The notes: generated by a model from the sequence alone, not told the origin. A stretch of DNA of 64,000 nucleotides from Propionibacterium sp. (GCA_022837595.1 JALHFX010000001.1:1-64000), one strand, 5' to 3'; positions 1-8,263 are shown, counted from the first letter of the stretch. Program-made: numbers and translations.

Positions 1-66
1 ACCTTCCAGAGCGACGGCAAGATGATCGACCTGGATGCGCTCGTGGCGGGGCTGGAGCTGGGATGA
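1..66 (+). CDS. C-terminal end of an unidentified protein (cut by window edge)
   Basis: The first 21 codons from base 1 read without interruption to a TGA at 64-66 and end in an acidic, leucine-rich tail (LDALVAGLELG). This is too short to assign a family. It is called a gene end because the reading frame is open from the edge and a second open frame overlaps and follows it. It could also be a chance frame. Confidence 0.4.
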   Translation, partial: TFQSDGKMIDLDALVAGLELG

Positions 67-295
67 CGGAAATTTCGGCGGTTCCGGCTTAGAGCCCCTG
101 AAGCAGGTATTTTCAGGGAAGCCTCAAGTTCAAAGCTACGCCAACATTCTTGCTGTGAATGATGATGGTTCGCTCACTGCTGAGTTCGAAAAGGAACCCT
201 GGCCTGCTGTCGTCCTCGAGGGCGAGGTTCAGCCTGGCGATCGAGTGGGCGTTACCGCAGTGAGTAACGGTGTGCTCTGGTGCACCAAGGCGTGA
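35..295 (+). CDS. Small hypothetical protein
   Basis: An 86-residue open frame with no recognised family. The C-terminal two thirds look like a real small beta-rich protein (motifs ILAVNDDGSLTAEF, GDRVGVTAV). The start is uncertain: the first ATG at 35 lies inside the preceding gene end, has no clear ribosome binding site, and gives an odd Trp/Gly-rich N-terminus. The last 67 bases overlap tail-to-tail with the leftward gene ending at 229. Such convergent overlaps occur in compact plasmids, but one of the two frames may be shorter or not real. Confidence 0.45.
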   Translation: MRSWRGWSWDDGNFGGSGLEPLKQVFSGKPQVQSYANILAVNDDGSLTAEFEKEPWPAVVLEGEVQPGDRVGVTAVSNGVLWCTKA

Positions 296-945
296 GATTG
301 CGGGCCGATACCACGCGGTCCATCCGTTTCCGCAAGCCAATGCTCTCTGGTGTAGCGGTACCCCGGAAACTCAGTCTGGAGTGTGGTCTGCCCCAAGAGT
401 AGCCGGCGGGCAAGTTGCGCAACGACTGCCAGTTCCGTTTCATTTCGCACCTCGAGCGGAACGATGAGTTCGACGCCTGTTGCCCAGCTCAGACGCTCGC
501 GACTCCAGGATGTCCCGACTTCGAACTCGATCCCCTCGACGGTCATGCGCTGCTCGATCTCCCTGCACGAGTTGTAGTAGCGCTGCTGGGCCTCCGATGG
601 CTTCCTGCTCGTGTAGCTCACGAGCTTCTTCCGCGAACGGCCCGCGCGCTTGTAGTTCTTCGTCCCGCCTTCGAAGAGCCAGTCGTCACTCGGGTCGTCT
701 CCTGCAAGCGTTCGGGCACGTCGCCCAATCTCTTCCGAATAGAGGTGGCGAGGGTGTTGCCACCAGACGATGACGCGGCGCCTGTTGAGGATGAAGCCGA
801 CATCGTCCCACCAGGAGAGATCGGCGTTGGTTTTCTCCGTGTAGTCGTGCGGGATGTAAAGGCCGCCGCTGGCAAGTTGCCATGGATGGTTTCGGTGGTA
901 CTGCTTTTGCGCGCGTCCCAGCTTCTCAAACTTCTGGCTCTTCAA
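229..945 (-). CDS. Hypothetical protein
   Basis: A 238-residue basic protein of unknown function. It starts at a TTG (943-945) preceded at good spacing by GGAGG on the minus strand, which supports this start. The N-terminal part is rich in Trp, Arg and Tyr (SWWDDVGFIL, VIVWWQHPRH), and the middle has the balanced composition of a folded soluble protein. No signal peptide or membrane segment is seen. It lies just downstream of the annealing-protein gene on the same strand (81-base gap) and may share its transcript. No catalytic motif is recognised. Confidence 0.6.
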   Translation of the reverse strand: MKSQKFEKLGRAQKQYHRNHPWQLASGGLYIPHDYTEKTNADLSWWDDVGFILNRRRVIVWWQHPRHLYSEEIGRRARTLAGDDPSDDWLFEGGTKNYKRAGRSRKKLVSYTSRKPSEAQQRYYNSCREIEQRMTVEGIEFEVGTSWSRERLSWATGVELIVPLEVRNETELAVVAQLARRLLLGQTTLQTEFPGYRYTREHWLAETDGPRGIGPQSHALVHQSTPLLTAVTPTRSPG

Positions 946-1025
946 CGTTCGCCTCCGTCAACGTAAAAACCCGCCACTGAAAGATTATCAGTGACGGGTT
1001 GATTGAAGTCTGCGGTGAGCGCCGA

Positions 1026-1751
1026 TCAGATCGGCAAGCCGCTCGGTGCTGCACTCGTTGCTGCTGTTGCAGCCGCAGGCGAGGCGAGTTCCTTCTCCCG
1101 CGCTGCGAGTGCTTCCTGGTATCGCTCGAGCTCAGCCCCCTGGAACAGCATGGGAGCCATACGCTTCGCATTCGGCATCTCGGCCGCTTGCAACTTCCCA
1201 ACCCGGGCGATTGCTGCAGCAAAGGTTGAGGATGTACCGTTACCACCTGCCTTCGACTGTGAAGAGGCCACGGGGACTTTCACTGTTTCCTTGATCTCTC
1301 CCGTCTCAGGATCAACCTCGGAAGCATGTGTCGGCATCCCGAAGGGCATGTCTTCGCCTGCGTAGATGTGAAGCCCAAGCCCAAAGAGCGCGAGGTTCTT
1401 CACTAAACACCGCATCAACGTGTTGTTGATGTCGAGGATGTCCGGGACCTGCTTTGCCTTGTTCCGGTGATCCATCACCGGCAAGTAGCACTCTTGGGTC
1501 ATATTGGCGATGGTGACCCGAGTCCAGACCATGAACCCGATATCGGTTCGCTGGTATGGCAGCCCGCCCTCGGTTCTGATGCCGTTCGCGTCAAACGTCA
1601 CCACGGTGAACGCGGCGTCTGGCTCCGCCTTCTTCACCAGTCCCCAGGCGTTTGCCCAGGACAGGTACGTCAGGTTCCCCTTCTTCTCTTCGAAGGGGAA
1701 TGTCTGGATCTGCGACAGGTTGTCGAAGATCGCCTTTCTCACTTCATCCAT
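1026..1751 (-). CDS. Sak-type (DUF1071) single-strand annealing protein
   Basis: A 241-residue protein resembling the DUF1071/Sak family of phage and plasmid recombinases in the Rad52 superfamily, which anneal complementary single strands during homologous recombination. Recognisable blocks are YLSWANAWGLVKK near residue 30, the PYQRTDIGFMVWTRV strand and VMDHRNKAKQVPD, followed by LMRCLVKNLALFGLGLHIYAGED, the usual RC(L/V)(V/T)K..A..GLGL..Y.GED signature. The tail is Ala-rich and probably disordered. The start at 1751 was chosen because AAGGAG precedes it; the open frame extends 54 codons further upstream without a plausible start. It is divergent from rdgC, giving a recombination module. 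Confidence 0.82.
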   Translation of the reverse strand: MDEVRKAIFDNLSQIQTFPFEEKKGNLTYLSWANAWGLVKKAEPDAAFTVVTFDANGIRTEGGLPYQRTDIGFMVWTRVTIANMTQECYLPVMDHRNKAKQVPDILDINNTLMRCLVKNLALFGLGLHIYAGEDMPFGMPTHASEVDPETGEIKETVKVPVASSQSKAGGNGTSSTFAAAIARVGKLQAAEMPNAKRMAPMLFQGAELERYQEALAAREKELASPAAATAATSAAPSGLPI

Positions 1752-1933
1752 TCTGAATCTCCTTTTGATCCTGCGACGCAAGGTTGCTGATACTGCAAGC
1801 AGGAGATGCATGCATCCGTAGGTGAAATCGCACCGCGAATACTGTACATATAACCAGCATCTTAGCGGGATGCGGAGAACGATTCCAATAACTCCGGTTA
1901 GAATCGTATTCAATTCTTTCAGCGGATGCTTTC

Positions 1934-2878
1934 ATGTTGCTCCGAAGTGCCTTCGTGTTCTCCTGCGACTGCCCTTACTCCCCTGAGGAGCTCGAAGAGG
2001 TGCTGGCAAGCCGCAAGTTCAGTGGCATCGGCCAGTTGGATGTAGATCATCTCGGGTGGATCAACCCCAAGGAGATAGAAAGTGCCCCTCTGGTTCATGT
2101 CGTCGACTCGATCTATCTTGTCGCCCTCCAGAAGGAAAGCAAGATCGTCCCGGCCTCGACGGTCAAGAAGAAGCTTGCGGCCGCGATGGCCGAGGCCGAG
2201 AAGCGGGAAGGACGCCCCGCGACGCGGAAGGAGCGTAAAGCGCTCAAGGATCAGGTCTACGAGTCGCTGCTGCCTGGAGCGCCAACCCGCATCAAGCACA
2301 CGTTTGGCGTTCTGGTTCCTAGCAGAAAGCAGTTACTCGTACTGACCTCGTCGGCAAAGTGCGTCGAAGATTTTCATGGAGCATTCACCGACAGCTTCAT
2401 GAAGCGTGGCATGAGGCCTTCATTTCGTAAGCTAAGGACGGTCGAGCCGCCAAGCAGAAAGATGACCGAATGGCTCTTGAACAATGAGTGCGAGGGCGGA
2501 TTCATGCTTGGCGAGCATTGCGAACTCACCCACGAAAAAAGCAAGGTTCGGTACACCGCACACGAGCTCGACAGGCCGGAAATTCGTGAGCACCTTCTTG
2601 AGGGGAAATCGCCCGTCAAGCTTGGCCTTCGACACGAATCAACGACGACATTCATCATTACGTGCAGCAGTGCAGACGACGATTTGGGGTTCTCGAAAAT
2701 TCACTATGGCGACAACGACGGAAAGTCCGAAGGTGATGCCTCGGCTGACGAAATCTTTGACGCAGACCTCGTTTTCTCCGTCACGGAGTTCTTGGGGATC
2801 GCTAACGAGTTGTTCGAGGTCTTCGGCGGCATCGCGGCTGATGCTGATTCGCTCGCATCAGAGGTGGAGTCGCTGTGA
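1934..2878 (+). CDS. rdgC: Recombination-associated protein RdgC
   Basis: A 314-residue protein of the length usual for RdgC (about 300). RdgC is a ring-shaped, non-specific DNA-binding protein that moderates RecA-dependent recombination. Family features visible are the N-terminal hydrophobic strand followed by the PEELEEVLASRKF helix, GWINP and a VALQKESKIVPASTVKKKL block. The ALKDQVYESLLPGAPTRIKHT segment and the C-terminal FDADLVFSVTEF block followed by a GG-containing tail also fit. Chromosomal RdgC is ubiquitous in beta/gammaproteobacteria; a plasmid copy beside an annealing protein suggests a role in plasmid recombination or gap repair. The start is the ATG at 1934, with only a weak ribosome binding site. 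Confidence 0.93.
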   Translation: MLLRSAFVFSCDCPYSPEELEEVLASRKFSGIGQLDVDHLGWINPKEIESAPLVHVVDSIYLVALQKESKIVPASTVKKKLAAAMAEAEKREGRPATRKERKALKDQVYESLLPGAPTRIKHTFGVLVPSRKQLLVLTSSAKCVEDFHGAFTDSFMKRGMRPSFRKLRTVEPPSRKMTEWLLNNECEGGFMLGEHCELTHEKSKVRYTAHELDRPEIREHLLEGKSPVKLGLRHESTTTFIITCSSADDDLGFSKIHYGDNDGKSEGDASADEIFDADLVFSVTEFLGIANELFEVFGGIAADADSLASEVESL

Positions 2879-3363
2879 TGCACAACTTCAAGCCTGATCT
2901 TGTTCTGGTTTCCGAGCACGAAGGGGTCCGGGAGGGGTGGCGCCTGCCGACGATGGAAGAGTTGCTCAGCATTGTCGATGAGACACAGTCCTGCCCGACC
3001 ATCGATCCAATAGCATTTCCTGATACGCCTAAAGGGACCTTTTGGACAGCCTCGCCGTGCGAAGACGATCCCAATCAGGCATGGGTGGTGGATTTCTCCA
3101 TCGGAGAACCTGACACGGAGATGACCGAATGCCGTCATTTCGTCCGCCTGTGCAGGCGCACCGGGGTGATGGAGAAGTGGCCACCCGGCACGATCTACGA
3201 TTCACGGACAAGCCTTCTTTGGCAGCGCTTCATCATTGCTGAAGAGTGGGATGAAAAGCGGGAGGAGGGCGTCGGACGGGCAGTCCGCATGAGTTGGGAT
3301 GAAGCAGTGCGACGGTTTGGAGGCGCAGAAAAAGCGAAGAACAGAAGAAGGAGATTTGCTTGA
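2878..3363 (+). CDS. DUF1566 (Lcl C-terminal type) domain protein
   Basis: A 161-residue protein with the typical DUF1566/Lcl_C signatures: WRLPTMEELLSIVD early, FWTASP in the middle, AWVVDFSIG, then FVRLCRR, with YDSRTSLLWQR resembling a second copy. The domain is common in bacterial surface and phage-associated proteins and its role is unclear. No signal peptide is visible, so a cytoplasmic location is likely. The ATG overlaps the rdgC stop (TGATG), indicating translational coupling; a GTG three bases upstream is an alternative start. The C-terminus is strongly basic (KAKNRRRRFA). Confidence 0.75.
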   Translation: MHNFKPDLVLVSEHEGVREGWRLPTMEELLSIVDETQSCPTIDPIAFPDTPKGTFWTASPCEDDPNQAWVVDFSIGEPDTEMTECRHFVRLCRRTGVMEKWPPGTIYDSRTSLLWQRFIIAEEWDEKREEGVGRAVRMSWDEAVRRFGGAEKAKNRRRRFA

Positions 3364-3947
3364 GCCACGGCAAACACGCCTTTGAGCCCTGGCGCCACAA
3401 TCTGCGTCGCCGAAATTTCTTCATTGGCGCCCTGGCCGCTGCGACCGCCAATGCGGCACTCCCGATTGTTGATCTTGGTCTCCAGGTGAATGTCATTTTG
3501 TGTGCGGCGTTGGCGTCATTGGCCGCACATCACCATCGACGTGCCTATGCGCGTCAGCACGGCCAAGCGGTGGAGGCGAAGTACGGCCAGCTGGCGAAAG
3601 ACCGGCTGGAGTCAGACGGCTACAACGTCGTGCTGGGCCAACGCCTGCACAGCGGGGGCGACGTCGATCTCGTAGCAAGGAAGGACGGGATCGTGGCGGT
3701 GGTGGAGCTCAAGAGCTTCCGATACTGGGGCGCCCGGGGCCAGGACGGTAGGCGCGAGAAGAAGGCCGTGGAGCAGGTTATCCGGCAGCAGGAGGCGCTG
3801 TCCGCCAAGGCCGCCTTGATCTGGCTGCCGATGGCCACGCCGACGCTTTGGCAGCTCATTTGGGGATACAGCTTCGGGGGGCAGGGCGTAGGGGTCGTTC
3901 GGGGTGGCGCCCGCCATCTTTCTCGGGCCATCCGCAGGAAAACCTAA
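3360..3947 (+). CDS. Membrane-anchored PD-(D/E)XK (NERD-like) nuclease
   Basis: A 195-residue protein starting at a TTG that overlaps the previous stop and is preceded by GAAGGAG. Residues about 18-55 hold two hydrophobic stretches (GALAAATANAALP and VNVILCAALASLAA). The cytoplasmic part contains the nuclease core: GDVDLVARKDGIVAVVELKSF, a GxDxD ... VxExK arrangement with Asp and Glu-x-Lys as probable metal-binding and catalytic residues. NERD and related restriction-endonuclease-like proteins process DNA. Linkage to rdgC and the annealing protein suggests a recombination or DNA-uptake role (inference). Specificity is unknown. Confidence 0.7.
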   Translation: MSHGKHAFEPWRHNLRRRNFFIGALAAATANAALPIVDLGLQVNVILCAALASLAAHHHRRAYARQHGQAVEAKYGQLAKDRLESDGYNVVLGQRLHSGGDVDLVARKDGIVAVVELKSFRYWGARGQDGRREKKAVEQVIRQQEALSAKAALIWLPMATPTLWQLIWGYSFGGQGVGVVRGGARHLSRAIRRKT

Positions 3948-3958
3948 GGAGCCGAAAC

Positions 3959-4021
3959 TTGATCCGTCCTCCGGTTGAGACTGAGCTTGCTGCCGCACTG
4001 AAGGCGTACAAGGCCGGCTAG
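3959..4021 (+). CDS. Possible 20-residue small peptide
   Basis: A TTG at 3959 preceded by AAGGAG opens a 20-codon frame (begins MIRPPVETEL, ends KAYKAG) closed by TAG at 4019-4021. The composition is protein-like and the ribosome binding site is good, so it could be a tiny protein or leader peptide, but it is too short to support strongly. Confidence 0.25.
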   Translation: MIRPPVETELAAALKAYKAG

Positions 4022-4107
4022 TGCGACAACCTTGAGCATGCTCAGGCCACATGATTCCTAGCGTCGCTGAGGCATCTCATACGCACATCAACTGAGAGGC
4101 TACACCG

Positions 4108-4635
4108 ATGCGATCAATGACCTATGCCGGAATCGGCTCACGCAACACCCCTGAGCCGGTCTTGGGGCTCATGCAGCGCTGCGCCACCCGCCTCGAGGCG
4201 CTGGGCTACACGCTGCGCAGTGGCGGCGCCAACGGAGCGGATTCTTCTTTCGAGGCCGGATGCACCCGCAAGGAAATCTACCTGCCCTGGCCTGGCTTCA
4301 ATGGTAGGCAGTCTGAGTTCCAGGCCGTTTGCGACAAGGCGCTCACCCTGGCCGCGACGATCCACCCTCGATGGGATCGGCTTGGTCGCGCAGCTCGCAA
4401 CCTGATGGGGCGCAACTGCTACCAGGTTCTCGGTCGAGGCCTTTCTAGCCCTGTCGACTTCGTTCTGTGCTGGACGCCCGATGGCGTCGAGGACGAGCAA
4501 AGTCGCACGCAAGCCACAGGTGGCACCGGGCAAGCAATCGCCCTTGCATCACGACACGGCATCCCCGTGTTCAACCTCGCAAGAGGGGACGCTTTGGTCC
4601 GTTTGCGCGGTTTCTTGGAAATTTCACCGCAATAA
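4108..4635 (+). CDS. SLOG-superfamily (DprA-like Rossmann) protein
   Basis: A 175-residue protein with an N-terminal Rossmann nucleotide-binding signature of the SLOG/DprA/LOG superfamily: YAGIGSRNTPEPV at residues 5-17 and LRSGGANGADSSFEAGC at 36-52, then DFVLCWTP and GGTGQAIALASRHGIPVFNL. SLOG proteins bind nucleotide-derived ligands or single-stranded DNA; members occur in DNA processing, phages and nucleotide-signalling defence. It stands alone with its own terminator at 4654-4678. It is shorter than DprA (about 300-380) and lacks its C-terminal winged domain, so a phage-type stand-alone SLOG role is more likely than a transformation role. Confidence 0.75.
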   Translation: MRSMTYAGIGSRNTPEPVLGLMQRCATRLEALGYTLRSGGANGADSSFEAGCTRKEIYLPWPGFNGRQSEFQAVCDKALTLAATIHPRWDRLGRAARNLMGRNCYQVLGRGLSSPVDFVLCWTPDGVEDEQSRTQATGGTGQAIALASRHGIPVFNLARGDALVRLRGFLEISPQ

Positions 4636-4653
4636 AGCGCCTTCATCACACAG

Positions 4654-4678
4654 ACCCGGCTATGCCGGGTTCTTTTTT
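4654..4678 (+). terminator. Rho-independent terminator
   Basis: The inverted repeat ACCCGGC-TAT-GCCGGGT is followed directly by a T-rich run (TCTTTTTT), 18 bases after the stop of the SLOG gene. Confidence 0.85.
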
Positions 4679-4759
4679 GGACTGATCCGTTTCTTTTCTC
4701 TTCGCCTGAACCGCATTGCTGAGTGCCGTCCAACCATATCCCAAGGAGGGAAGAAGTCG

Positions 4760-5227
4760 ATGAGTACTCAATCAGTGATGTCAGGAATGTACCTGTCTGA
4801 GGACACCGAAGCAGCCCTTAGGGCAGCTCAAGGTGAACCGTGTAGAAGCTGTCAGCGTTTTGTCGTCACGCAGAGCGCGATCGTTGACGATGTTCTTCGA
4901 TCGTGCAGCGCAGCAGGCAACAACGATGTGCTGGGCAGAGTGCTGTTGCGCCTGGCCGAATCGGGGCACTGCACCGAGGCCGAGCCTTTCGCATGTTTGT
5001 CTCGAAACGATCCCCGGACTCTAGGGGCTCTGATGCGAACCATGCCGTTCTTTGCCGAGGTGCCCATTGAGCCAGAGATTGCCGAGCTGGATCTTGAGTG
5101 CCACGTCGGTTTGGAGTGCGCCAAGCTGTTGGAGCGTGCATCCGATCTCATCGAGATCGCTGGCGATGTTCGTGAAGAGGTGACTGCGGCCACCGTGCGG
5201 CAGATGAACATCTTCTACTTTGGCTAA
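4760..5227 (+). CDS. Hypothetical protein
   Basis: A 155-residue acidic, probably helical cytoplasmic protein of unknown function. The ATG at 4760 was chosen because AAGGAGGG precedes it; the frame is open further upstream through the terminator, which is not coding. A CRSCQRF pair of cysteines near residue 30 and scattered further cysteines might bind a metal, but no known zinc-finger pattern is complete. It is first in a series of short same-strand genes (4760-6809) with good ribosome binding sites, probably one operon. Confidence 0.65.
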   Translation: MSTQSVMSGMYLSEDTEAALRAAQGEPCRSCQRFVVTQSAIVDDVLRSCSAAGNNDVLGRVLLRLAESGHCTEAEPFACLSRNDPRTLGALMRTMPFFAEVPIEPEIAELDLECHVGLECAKLLERASDLIEIAGDVREEVTAATVRQMNIFYFG

Positions 5228-5244
5228 CCCTGGAGGAAAACGTC

Positions 5245-5493
5245 ATGCACCAGACCACAAGCAACACCACCGAGGTCTTCGAAAAATTCGTCCGGGCGCT
5301 TCCGCTTGAGAAAGTCACCTTGACCGAACCTGAAGGCCTTCACCTCTACGGCGTCAGGCACCGGGTTCCGGATCGCAAGGCGCTGCAAGCAGCCATTTTC
5401 AAAAGTGGCTGGATGGGCGATCTCAACCATGCCGAGTCGATCATCGAGGAGCGGATTCGCCACCTCAATGAGCAACACGGCCTCACACGGTAG
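5245..5493 (+). CDS. Small hypothetical protein
   Basis: An 82-residue soluble protein. The ATG at 5245 follows TGGAGGAAAA, a strong ribosome binding site, 17 bases after the previous stop. Predicted mixed alpha/beta with a C-terminal helix (AESIIEERIRHLNEQHG). No family recognised. Confidence 0.6.
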   Translation: MHQTTSNTTEVFEKFVRALPLEKVTLTEPEGLHLYGVRHRVPDRKALQAAIFKSGWMGDLNHAESIIEERIRHLNEQHGLTR

Positions 5494-5502
5494 GAGTCAA
5501 AA

Positions 5503-5793
5503 ATGGTGAGCGTTAAAGATTTGCCTGCAATCGCCCAAGACGCGATCCGCGCGAACTTCGCAATCCGGAATGCGCGGGTTTTCGATACCCCATCCAGGCA
5601 TCTTCGGCGACGGGCCACCCAGCGTCAGAAGATCCGGGAGTGGGTTGCCGTTTTGCGCATCGTTCGCAATCCATCCATGGCCGAATACGTGCAGCAGGAG
5701 CTCAAGGAAGCTGGGCCGCTGATGGCGCATGACCTGCGTAGTCGAGTCATCTACGCCGGCCTGGAAAGCAAGCTCGCCAGTCTCGGTCGCTAA
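5503..5793 (+). CDS. Small hypothetical basic protein
   Basis: A 96-residue protein with an Arg-rich middle (RHLRRRATQRQKIREW) that could contact nucleic acid, followed by helices. It lies 9 bases behind the previous gene with a TAGGAG ribosome binding site. No family is recognised; the DNA-contact idea rests only on charge. Confidence 0.6.
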   Translation: MVSVKDLPAIAQDAIRANFAIRNARVFDTPSRHLRRRATQRQKIREWVAVLRIVRNPSMAEYVQQELKEAGPLMAHDLRSRVIYAGLESKLASLGR

Positions 5794-5883
5794 CCGCAGA
5801 AAAATCCAACCACCAACACCCCGCGGGTCTCACGTACCCGCAAGCGGATCGTGTGGCGCAAGGGGCTTCATCAAGGAGTCATT

Positions 5884-6270
5884 GTGAAACTGGGTAGCAA
5901 CTTTGAGGAAATTTTCGAGGCCTTCCAGCGTGTCGACCGCGAAAACTGCGGTCATCGCATCACGGAAGCTTCGATCGTCGGGAGCAACCTGCGGTTTCGG
6001 TTGCAGGGCAGCGGCAAGCTTGGCGTCGTCGTCGGCGCAATCGGTCTTCGTGATGCTACGAAGGCCGAGCTGGTCGAGTTCGAGGAGTCGGTGGAGCTTG
6101 GTCAAGTCGAGATTTACACGACTCCACTCTATGTCTCTGGTCGATCGATGCCCCGGGCAGTGCTGCACCAGGCGACAGGGTATCCCTTGAATCCTGCAAG
6201 CGCAGCAGCACGTCGGCAACGCGAGCGGTGGGCACAAGCCGAAGCTCGTGCGGCAAGGAGAAGCACGTGA
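5884..6270 (+). CDS. Hypothetical protein
   Basis: A 128-residue protein starting at a GTG (5884) placed 5 bases after AAGGAG; an upstream ATG at 5851 lacks such a site. The first 80 residues look like a small alpha/beta fold (FEEIFEAFQRVD, LRFRLQGSGKLGVVVGAIGL), and the last 25 are Ala/Arg-rich (AQAEARAARRST). It overlaps the next gene by 4 bases (GTGA), so the two are probably translated together. Function unknown. Confidence 0.6.
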   Translation: MKLGSNFEEIFEAFQRVDRENCGHRITEASIVGSNLRFRLQGSGKLGVVVGAIGLRDATKAELVEFEESVELGQVEIYTTPLYVSGRSMPRAVLHQATGYPLNPASAAARRQRERWAQAEARAARRST

Positions 6271-6809
6271 AGACCTACGATTATCGCTTCGATGTAAACG
6301 GGATCGAACTCACCTCCGCAGTCAGCCCGTGCGTGTGGATGTACCCAGACTATCCCCTGCAGATCAGTGTCCAGTTCAAAGGCGGGGGTGTGGCGTATCT
6401 CAAGAATCCGCAAAAGACGTGGAGCACCACGACCGAGCAGGACGTGATCGACTTGGCCTCAACCGTCAAGTTGCAGCCCTGTTCGCGTTGCAGCAAACCT
6501 GCATACGATCCGGCGACGGTTGAAACGAACCGTGGCGGCTTGTGCGAGTCTTGCTTCATATCTGACCTGGACGCCAAGTTCCAGAAACTTGTTAAGCAGG
6601 AAGAAGAAGCTGTTCGTCGGCGCGATCGGAGTATGCGCAAGAAGGGCTACACCCACCGAGTCTCCGGCTGGGTTCATCCTGCTATGGGCGAAGACATGAA
6701 CATGGACTGGTATTTCGAGGGGCTTCCGTCCAAGGCGCAGATCGAAAAAGCACTCAGGGAGGCGGGCAGTCAAGTGTTGAACGACTACCAGGAACCGATC
6801 GAAATCTAG
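6267..6809 (+). CDS. Hypothetical protein with a CxxC...CxxC zinc-ribbon-like motif
   Basis: A 180-residue protein starting at GTG 6267 (AAGGAG upstream, overlapping the preceding stop). Near residues 70-95 it has CSRC and CESC pairs separated by about 20 residues, a likely zinc ribbon. A charged helix (LVKQEEEAVRRRDRSMRKKG) and a globular C-terminus follow. Last gene of the small-gene operon, ahead of a strong terminator. Its function is not recognised; nucleic-acid or protein binding is plausible from the zinc motif only. Confidence 0.6.
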   Translation: MKTYDYRFDVNGIELTSAVSPCVWMYPDYPLQISVQFKGGGVAYLKNPQKTWSTTTEQDVIDLASTVKLQPCSRCSKPAYDPATVETNRGGLCESCFISDLDAKFQKLVKQEEEAVRRRDRSMRKKGYTHRVSGWVHPAMGEDMNMDWYFEGLPSKAQIEKALREAGSQVLNDYQEPIEI

Positions 6810-6847
6810 GCTCACCCCTCGCGGGTTGAAGCCTGAGCACAACCGGA

Positions 6848-6885
6848 GCCCGGCTCTCTCTTCAAAGAGAGGCCGGGTTTTTTTT
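6848..6885 (+). terminator. Rho-independent terminator
   Basis: A long stem (GCCCGGCTCTCTCTT against AAGAGAGGCCGGG) followed by TTTTTTTT closes the operon that ends at 6809. Confidence 0.9.
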
Positions 6886-7105
6886 CGTCTTCTGCCGTCG
6901 TGTTTGTCACTCAATGACGGACAACATGGATCGGTGAGCCAGGCGTTAGAATCTCTCATGGAGAGGGGTTCGCACTGGCCCGACGAAGTGACCGGACGGC
7001 ACGCAAATTCCCAGCGCCGCCCGCCCGCTTGATCTGTGCCGGCTGCCGCCGATCGCGGTCAAGCTGGACGACGTCGGTGAGCTGCCGGCGAGGGTCTGCC
7101 CGGTC
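6886..7105. other. Intergenic stretch without a recognised gene
   Basis: Between the terminator and the leftward gene ending at 7106 only short unconvincing open frames are present. No repeat, tRNA or clear promoter is recognised. Confidence 0.5.
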
Positions 7106-8071
7106 CTAGTCTTGATCCGGTGACTGCGATTCGACCACTTCTGCAAGCGCGGCCTCCTCGTGTGCCTTTCGCTCTTGCATTCGTTCCTCTTCACGAGCCT
7201 GCCAAGCCCAATGCTGATGCCAAGGACCGGCTAGTGTTGGCCACTCCCCGTCAACACGAGGGGCGTTCTTTAAGCTCTGAACCCAGTCCCAAATAGTCGG
7301 CACAAAGCAAAACTCAGGAAGTTCTTCGCCTGGATGGACTTCCGTAGAGGTTGGATAGCGAACGGGGCGACGGTTCAAATAAACGCATCGTGCCAGGTAA
7401 GCAACCACCTCTTTTTCATCTATCTCGTCGACCGGTGTGCTACGGTCCCAGTCGATAACCTCAACCGAATCCAATGCGTTCGCCAAAGACAGACCCATTG
7501 CTTCGGCCTCATCTGGAAAACCGAGAGCAACCAGGTTGTATTCTCCGTCTTCTTCGTAGGCTCCATGGCCAAGGCGCAAATGCGGCGGCATTGCTGCTTG
7601 GCGTTCAGGAGAAAGCAGGAGTCCTCCATGGCTGCCGGTGGTGATGGACGCGACCCCCGGAGCAATTTCTTCTTTTTCTTCGATTGGCCCCCAGGGCGAA
7701 TCGTTGTCTTCCATCGCTCGCCTGTACTTCGGTGAAAAACCGACTCCGGAAGTCGAGATGACACGGAACACAGACCCATGCGCGTAATCGAAGCCCAAAA
7801 GCCGTGCCAACTGGAGGGTGAATCGCTCCTCAGCATCATCGGGGCCTTTGTCGATATAAATTGGGGTGTGAGGTTCCTTCAGAACTGTCGTCATCTGACG
7901 CCAGCTTTGATGCCCCATCGCTTTCGCTAAGAGCTCCTGCGTCTGCTGGAGCGTCAAAAATTCCGCATCCGGGTTGAAACCGTCAGACGTAATGCCGTGG
8001 AACTGGAGGGCATCGCACAGACGGCGAGCCATTTCCTTTGCGTCTTTGGTGTGTGCTGGCAGCAATAACAT
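7106..8071 (-). CDS. DUF7007-like protein with N-terminal glyoxalase-superfamily-associated domain
   Basis: A 321-residue soluble protein. Residues about 8-65 (KEMARRLCDALQFHGI ... TQELLAKAMGHQSWRQMTTVL) resemble the small helical domain annotated as a glyoxalase-superfamily-associated domain in proteobacterial plasmids. The middle has SPWGPIEEKEEIAPGVASI and SHGGLLLSPERQAAMP, resembling DUF7007, followed by an acidic Trp-rich C-terminus. The start at 8071 has CAAGGAG at good spacing. It stands alone between a terminator and the XRE gene. Proteins of this type are plasmid/ICE genes of unknown role; the domain names are from memory of similar sequences and need a profile search. Confidence 0.6.
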   Translation of the reverse strand: MLLLPAHTKDAKEMARRLCDALQFHGITSDGFNPDAEFLTLQQTQELLAKAMGHQSWRQMTTVLKEPHTPIYIDKGPDDAEERFTLQLARLLGFDYAHGSVFRVISTSGVGFSPKYRRAMEDNDSPWGPIEEKEEIAPGVASITTGSHGGLLLSPERQAAMPPHLRLGHGAYEEDGEYNLVALGFPDEAEAMGLSLANALDSVEVIDWDRSTPVDEIDEKEVVAYLARCVYLNRRPVRYPTSTEVHPGEELPEFCFVPTIWDWVQSLKNAPRVDGEWPTLAGPWHQHWAWQAREEERMQERKAHEEAALAEVVESQSPDQD

Positions 8072-8263
8072 GACAACTCCTTGGTCGAGAGGTCATTGGT
8101 GGCTCGCTCACCATCGACCTCGGCAAGAAGTTGATGGAACAAATGAAAACGGACAAGCGGCAGTGCCATCACGGCTTACCCATTGCGAGCGGGACGCTGT
8201 CTGCTAAGCGCACTTCATTCTATGGAAGTCGCAGACAAAAGCGCAAGTTTTGAACCAGTTTTT

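Noticed and set aside
415..966. Plus-strand open frame (183 codons) opposite the 229-945 gene
   Set aside because: Low-complexity Leu/Arg/Val composition; the minus-strand frame has a GGAGG-preceded start and better protein character.
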